Origin: Pseudomonadota bacterium
GTDB taxonomy: Bacteria; Pseudomonadota; Alphaproteobacteria; Acetobacterales; Acetobacteraceae
Assembly: GCA_021845555.1 (NCBI GenBank)
Contig: JAJZVS010000166.1
Coordinates: forward strand, 1 to 8,300
DNA length: 8,300 nt
Direction: 5' to 3'
Below are positions 6,301 through 8,300 of the stretch, piece after piece. Below the pieces are notes generated by a model. It had not been told where the DNA came from and searched no databases. It saw only the letters and a list, made by a program, of their open reading frames with translations. Numbering within the stretch: position 1 is the stretch's first letter; every line of letters starts with the position of its first letter. The position numbers and the translations under genes were made by a program.

Positions 6301-6525
6301 GAAACAAAATGCTCCAGCGCCGGCCGGCCGGGTGATTTCCCCGGCGGAAACGGCGAGCGCCTGATTGTCCGCCTGCCCGCGCGACGACGGGGCGAACCTG
6401 GATGGAGGGAGGCGCACGGCGCGGCCACTGCCCCTGAGGGGCGGCAGCCATCACGCGACCGCAGTGCACAACGGCTATATCGGCGTTTCCGCGCCGCGGC
6501 GCAAGCACAATCGCGGGTCGTGCCG
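6301..6525 (-). other. 225-base gap upstream of the helicase: probable long leader
   Basis: No gene is supported here. On the reverse strand a TATAGC (6474-6479) resembles a -10 box, with a weak TTGCGC 19 bases before it; if real, the helicase mRNA would have a leader of about 170 bases. Within that leader are short self-complementary stretches: GCCCC/GGGGC around TGA (6430-6442), and TTTCC/GGAAA flanking CCGGC near 6337-6351. A 12-base palindrome GCGCCGCGGCGC (6491-6502) follows the stop of the crotonase-like gene but has no T-run. Long structured leaders are common for cold-induced helicases, but nothing here proves one. Confidence 0.25.
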
Positions 6526-7308
6526 TCAGCGCCCCTGCCAGGCAGGCGGGCGCTTGCCCAGGAAGGCTTCCATCCCCTCGCGGAAGTCCTGGCTCATGTA
6601 ACACATGACGATCAGGTCGCTGCCCTCCTCGGTGGCGAGGCGCGGGCGCAGGCGGCGCAGCGCTTCCTTGGTGGCGCGCAGGGTCAGCGGCGCATGGCTG
6701 GCGACCAGGGCGGCGAGGGCGGCGGCACGGGCTTCGAGCGCCGCCGCGTCATCGAGCAGCTCGGAGACGAGGCCGATCGCCTTGGCCTCCTCGGCCTCGA
6801 TCAGCCGGGCGGTGAACAGGATCTCGGTCACCCGCGCCGGACCGATCAGGGCGGCGAGGCGGGCGTAGTTCGCCATCGACAGGCAGTTGCCCAGCGTGCG
6901 CGCGACCGGAAAGCCGAAACGGGCGGAGCGGGCGGCGATGCGCATGTCGCAGGCGGCGGCGATCCCTGCCCCGCCGCCGGTGCAGGCCCCGGCGATCGCG
7001 GCGATCGTGGGCTTGGGGCAGCGCTCCAGCGCCTCCAGCACGCGGTCGAGGCGGGATTCGTAGGCGAGCGCGTCTTCCGGCGTGGCGAAGGCGCGGAACT
7101 GGGAGATATCGGTGCCGGCGGCGAAGGCTTTCTCCCCGGCGCCGCGCAGCACCAGGGCGCGGATGGCGGGGTCTTCGCCGGCGGCGGTGGCGCACTCGGC
7201 CAGGCGCTCGTACATGGCGAAGGTCAGCGCGTTGCGCGCGGCCGGGCGGTTGAAGGTGATCCAGCCGATGCCGTCCCGTACCTCCCACAGCAGATCCTGC
7301 TCGCTCAT
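6526..7308 (-). CDS. crotonase-superfamily protein (annotated as enoyl-CoA hydratase/isomerase) lacking both catalytic Glu
   Basis: A 260-residue member of the crotonase (enoyl-CoA hydratase/isomerase) superfamily, acting on CoA thioesters. The oxyanion-hole segments are clear: AFAAGTDIS (61-69) and GACTGGGAGIAAACDMRIA (107-125). In true hydratases the motif GGGxE and the later FGxPE supply the two catalytic glutamates (Glu144 and Glu164 of the rat enzyme). Here these positions read GGGAG (Gly115) and FGFPV (Val135), 20 residues apart as expected, so both acids are missing. Classical hydration is therefore unlikely; isomerase, decarboxylase, thioesterase-like or another CoA chemistry is possible. 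C-terminal features (EEAKAIGLV, residues 173-181; the ATKEALRR helix, residues 212-219) are normal, so it does not look like a decayed gene. The ATG at 7306-7308 has GGAGAG 6 bases upstream. It lies 59 bases after higA on the same strand and near a divergent acyl-CoA carboxylase gene. Confidence 0.92.
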   Translation of the reverse strand: MSEQDLLWEVRDGIGWITFNRPAARNALTFAMYERLAECATAAGEDPAIRALVLRGAGEKAFAAGTDISQFRAFATPEDALAYESRLDRVLEALERCPKPTIAAIAGACTGGGAGIAAACDMRIAARSARFGFPVARTLGNCLSMANYARLAALIGPARVTEILFTARLIEAEEAKAIGLVSELLDDAAALEARAAALAALVASHAPLTLRATKEALRRLRPRLATEEGSDLIVMCYMSQDFREGMEAFLGKRPPAWQGR

Positions 7309-7367
7309 TCGGGCTCTCCGTTTCGATCCGGGGTTGATGGGTGGCGCCGGGCTCTCCCGGTCTCCGG

Positions 7368-7706
7368 TCAGGGGTTCGCGGGCGACCCGGCCGGCGCATC
7401 GGCCGGCGGGGGGCCGGACGCCGGCGCCGGGCGGACCGGCAGGCGGGCAATCTCCCGTCCCGCGCGTTGTTCGGCAAGCCGCAATTCATAGGCGCTTTGC
7501 AGATTGAGCCAGGTCTCCGCGCCTGACCCGAACCAGTGGCCGAGCCGCAGGGCGGTATCGCCGGTAATACCCCGGCGCCCATGGATGATCTGGCTGATCC
7601 TGTTAGGCGGAACCTTGATCTGGCGGGCCAGTTCGGTCGCCGTCACGCGGAGTTCGGCCAGTTCGTCGCCGAGGATTTCGCCGGGATGGATCGCGGGACG
7701 TGGCAT
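7368..7706 (-). CDS. higA: HigA-family antitoxin (XRE helix-turn-helix)
   Basis: DNA-binding antitoxin of a type II toxin-antitoxin pair; it binds and neutralises HigB and represses the shared promoter. The 112-residue protein starts MPRPAIHPGEILGDEL, the typical HigA opening (HPGEIL), followed by the helix-turn-helix at about 21-45 (TATELARQIKVPPNRISQII, then HGRRGIT). The helix AETWLNLQSAYELRLAE (63-79) is the usual dimer/toxin-binding region. Residues about 90-112 form a Pro/Ala-rich tail beyond the normal end, probably disordered. ATG at 7704-7706 with AAGGAG 8 bases upstream. It follows the higB stop after 16 bases, the normal toxin-first order of higBA. Confidence 0.94.
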   Translation of the reverse strand: MPRPAIHPGEILGDELAELRVTATELARQIKVPPNRISQIIHGRRGITGDTALRLGHWFGSGAETWLNLQSAYELRLAEQRAGREIARLPVRPAPASGPPPADAPAGSPANP

Positions 7707-7722
7707 GCGGCGGCTCCTTCAT

Positions 7723-8007
7723 TCAGTGGTAATCCACGATCTCGACATGGGACGGGCCGGGTGCCTCGGCGGGCCACGCGAAGCAGATCCGCCACTGCTG
7801 ATTGATACGGATGCTGAACTGACCGGCCCGGTCGCCGTGCAGGCTCTCCAGCCGGTTGCTGGGAAAGGCATGCAGCGCCTGAAGGCTGGTCGCGGCGTCC
7901 AGGATTTCCAGGCGCTTGTAGGCCTGCCGTTCGAACCCCTGAAACGCAGGGACGAACGCACCCTGCGCAAAAGCCTCGGTTCGCTTGTCGCGGAAGCTCC
8001 GGATCAC
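7723..8007 (-). CDS. higB: HigB-family toxin (RelE/ParE superfamily mRNA interferase)
   Basis: Toxin of the HigBA pair; family members cut mRNA at the ribosome. The 94-residue protein is of usual length and contains the HigB hallmarks IRSFRDKRTEAF (2-13), LDAATSLQAL (36-45), SNRLESLHGDR (50-60), FSIRINQQWRICF (64-76) and the C-terminal VEIVDYH (88-94). In many relatives the segment reads LKGDR, so His57 replaces Lys. The start is GTG at 8005-8007, which gives the conserved MI(R/K)SFRDKR opening. No Shine-Dalgarno precedes it: the nine bases before it are TCACCTCCC, directly after a -10-like box, which suggests a leaderless transcript. A longer frame from an ATG at 8124 would read through the promoter and operator and was not used. 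Confidence 0.94.
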   Translation of the reverse strand: MIRSFRDKRTEAFAQGAFVPAFQGFERQAYKRLEILDAATSLQALHAFPSNRLESLHGDRAGQFSIRINQQWRICFAWPAEAPGPSHVEIVDYH

Positions 8008-8016
8008 GGGAGGTGA

Positions 8017-8045
8017 GACATAAGCCAATTGACGCTTTACGTCAA
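8017..8045 (-). promoter_or_regulatory. probable promoter of higBA
   Basis: On the reverse strand, TTGACG (8040-8045, 5 of 6 to the -35 consensus) is followed after exactly 17 bases by TATGTC (8017-8022). The -10 keeps only the first three bases of TATAAT. The higB GTG lies 9 bases beyond the -10, where transcription should begin. This stretch is clearly less GC-rich than its surroundings. Confidence 0.5.
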
Positions 8046-8046
8046 T
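8028..8046. promoter_or_regulatory. palindromic operator, probable HigA site
   Basis: Perfect 7-base inverted repeat ATTGACG (8028-8034) and CGTCAAT (8040-8046) with a 5-base spacer CTTTA. It covers the -35 box of the higBA promoter, as expected for autorepression by a dimeric XRE-type antitoxin. It could also influence the divergent carboxylase gene, whose start is about 110 bases away. HigA binding is inference. Confidence 0.5.
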
Positions 8047-8153
8047 CGTCCAAACGCGCGCGGCGCGGCGTGAGCAGCTTCCTGGAATTTTCCGGCCGCA
8101 TCGATCTGCCGTATAGCCTGACACCGCACAAGAAACAGGGGGATCGTCCGGAT

Positions 8154-8300
8154 ATGCCCGACGACATGCAGGGCCCGCGCCCGCCGGCGGCGGACTGGCA
8201 GCCCGAACTCGAGGAACTGGCGGCGCGCGAGGCGGCCGCGCGTGAACTCGGCGGGCCCGAGCGCGTCGCCCGTCAGCACGCCGGCGGGCGGCTTACCGTG
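8154..8300 (+). CDS. acyl-CoA carboxylase carboxyltransferase (beta) subunit, N-terminus, cut by right edge
   Basis: The 49 visible residues contain DWQPELEELAAREAAA followed by ELGGPERVARQHAGGRLTV (31-49). This is the typical start of biotin-dependent acyl-CoA carboxylase beta subunits (propionyl-, methylcrotonyl- or geranyl-CoA type), where the next residues are usually RERI. Such subunits move a carboxyl group from biotin on the partner alpha subunit to acyl-CoA. The ATG at 8154-8156 has AGGGGG 11 bases upstream. The frame stays open upstream, with GTG codons at 8070 and 8013; those would add 28 or 47 residues without resemblance to the family and without a good ribosome site for 8070. The gene is divergent from higBA and 146 bases from it. 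The exact substrate class cannot be told from this fragment. Confidence 0.85.
   Translation, partial: MPDDMQGPRPPAADWQPELEELAAREAAARELGGPERVARQHAGGRLTV

Noticed and set aside
6491..6502. GCGCCGCGGCGC palindrome as a terminator of the crotonase-like gene
   Set aside because: It has no loop-forming centre of adequate size and no T-run on the reverse strand; likely chance in GC-rich DNA.
6520..7491. 323-codon forward open frame
   Set aside because: Antisense to the crotonase-like gene; Gly/Ala/Arg-rich with no family match.
8008..8071. Forward Shine-Dalgarno-like GGAGGTGA at 8009-8016 with a short leader ORF from TTG 8029
   Set aside because: Spacing to the TTG is too long and the 14-codon frame has no support; the GGAGGTGA is the complement of the higB upstream bases.
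8008..8124. Longer HigB starting at ATG 8124
   Set aside because: It would add 39 residues foreign to HigB and would read through the promoter and operator; the conserved opening starts at GTG 8007.

Overview
This is a GC-rich (roughly 70% by eye) chromosomal segment of the kind seen in Alphaproteobacteria. The order pdxH (reverse) / fabI-aroC (forward) and the palindromic GC-rich intergenic repeats fit Rhodospirillales, most likely Acetobacteraceae. That placement is inference from gene content and sequence style; no marker gene in the window proves it. Eleven genes are supported, two of them cut by the window edges. No RNA gene, CRISPR array, insertion sequence or integrase was seen.

Layout. 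Bases 1-2890 hold four reverse-strand genes, read from right to left: pdxH (pyridoxamine 5'-phosphate oxidase), a small DUF202 membrane protein whose GTG start overlaps the pdxH stop in a GTGA, an FMN-dependent alpha-hydroxy-acid dehydrogenase, and a zinc alcohol dehydrogenase that runs off the left edge. Across an 89-base gap, fabI (enoyl-ACP reductase) and aroC (chorismate synthase) run forward only 12 bases apart. These are housekeeping genes for vitamin B6, fatty acid and aromatic biosynthesis.

Between the convergent ends of aroC and a DEAD-box RNA helicase lies the most striking non-coding structure (about 4958-5171). Two copies of one composite repeat face each other. Each copy has an A/G-rich lead-in, two GC-rich hairpins and a 32-base core. 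The cores form a perfect 32-bp inverted repeat with a 6-base loop. The outer hairpins have diverged in sequence but kept their pairing. On each strand the last hairpin is followed by a pyrimidine/T-rich run, so the element probably also ends transcription in both directions.

Right of the helicase, all on the reverse strand, are a crotonase-superfamily protein that lacks both catalytic glutamates of true enoyl-CoA hydratases, and a HigB-HigA toxin-antitoxin pair. The toxin gene appears to start with GTG directly after a promoter and operator palindrome, with no Shine-Dalgarno, which suggests a leaderless mRNA. At the right edge the N-terminus of an acyl-CoA carboxylase carboxyltransferase (beta) subunit begins on the forward strand. 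The crotonase-like gene and the carboxylase suggest an acyl-CoA catabolic neighbourhood into which higBA has been placed. No wholly new multi-gene system is evident; the inverted composite repeat and the atypical crotonase are the points most worth following up.
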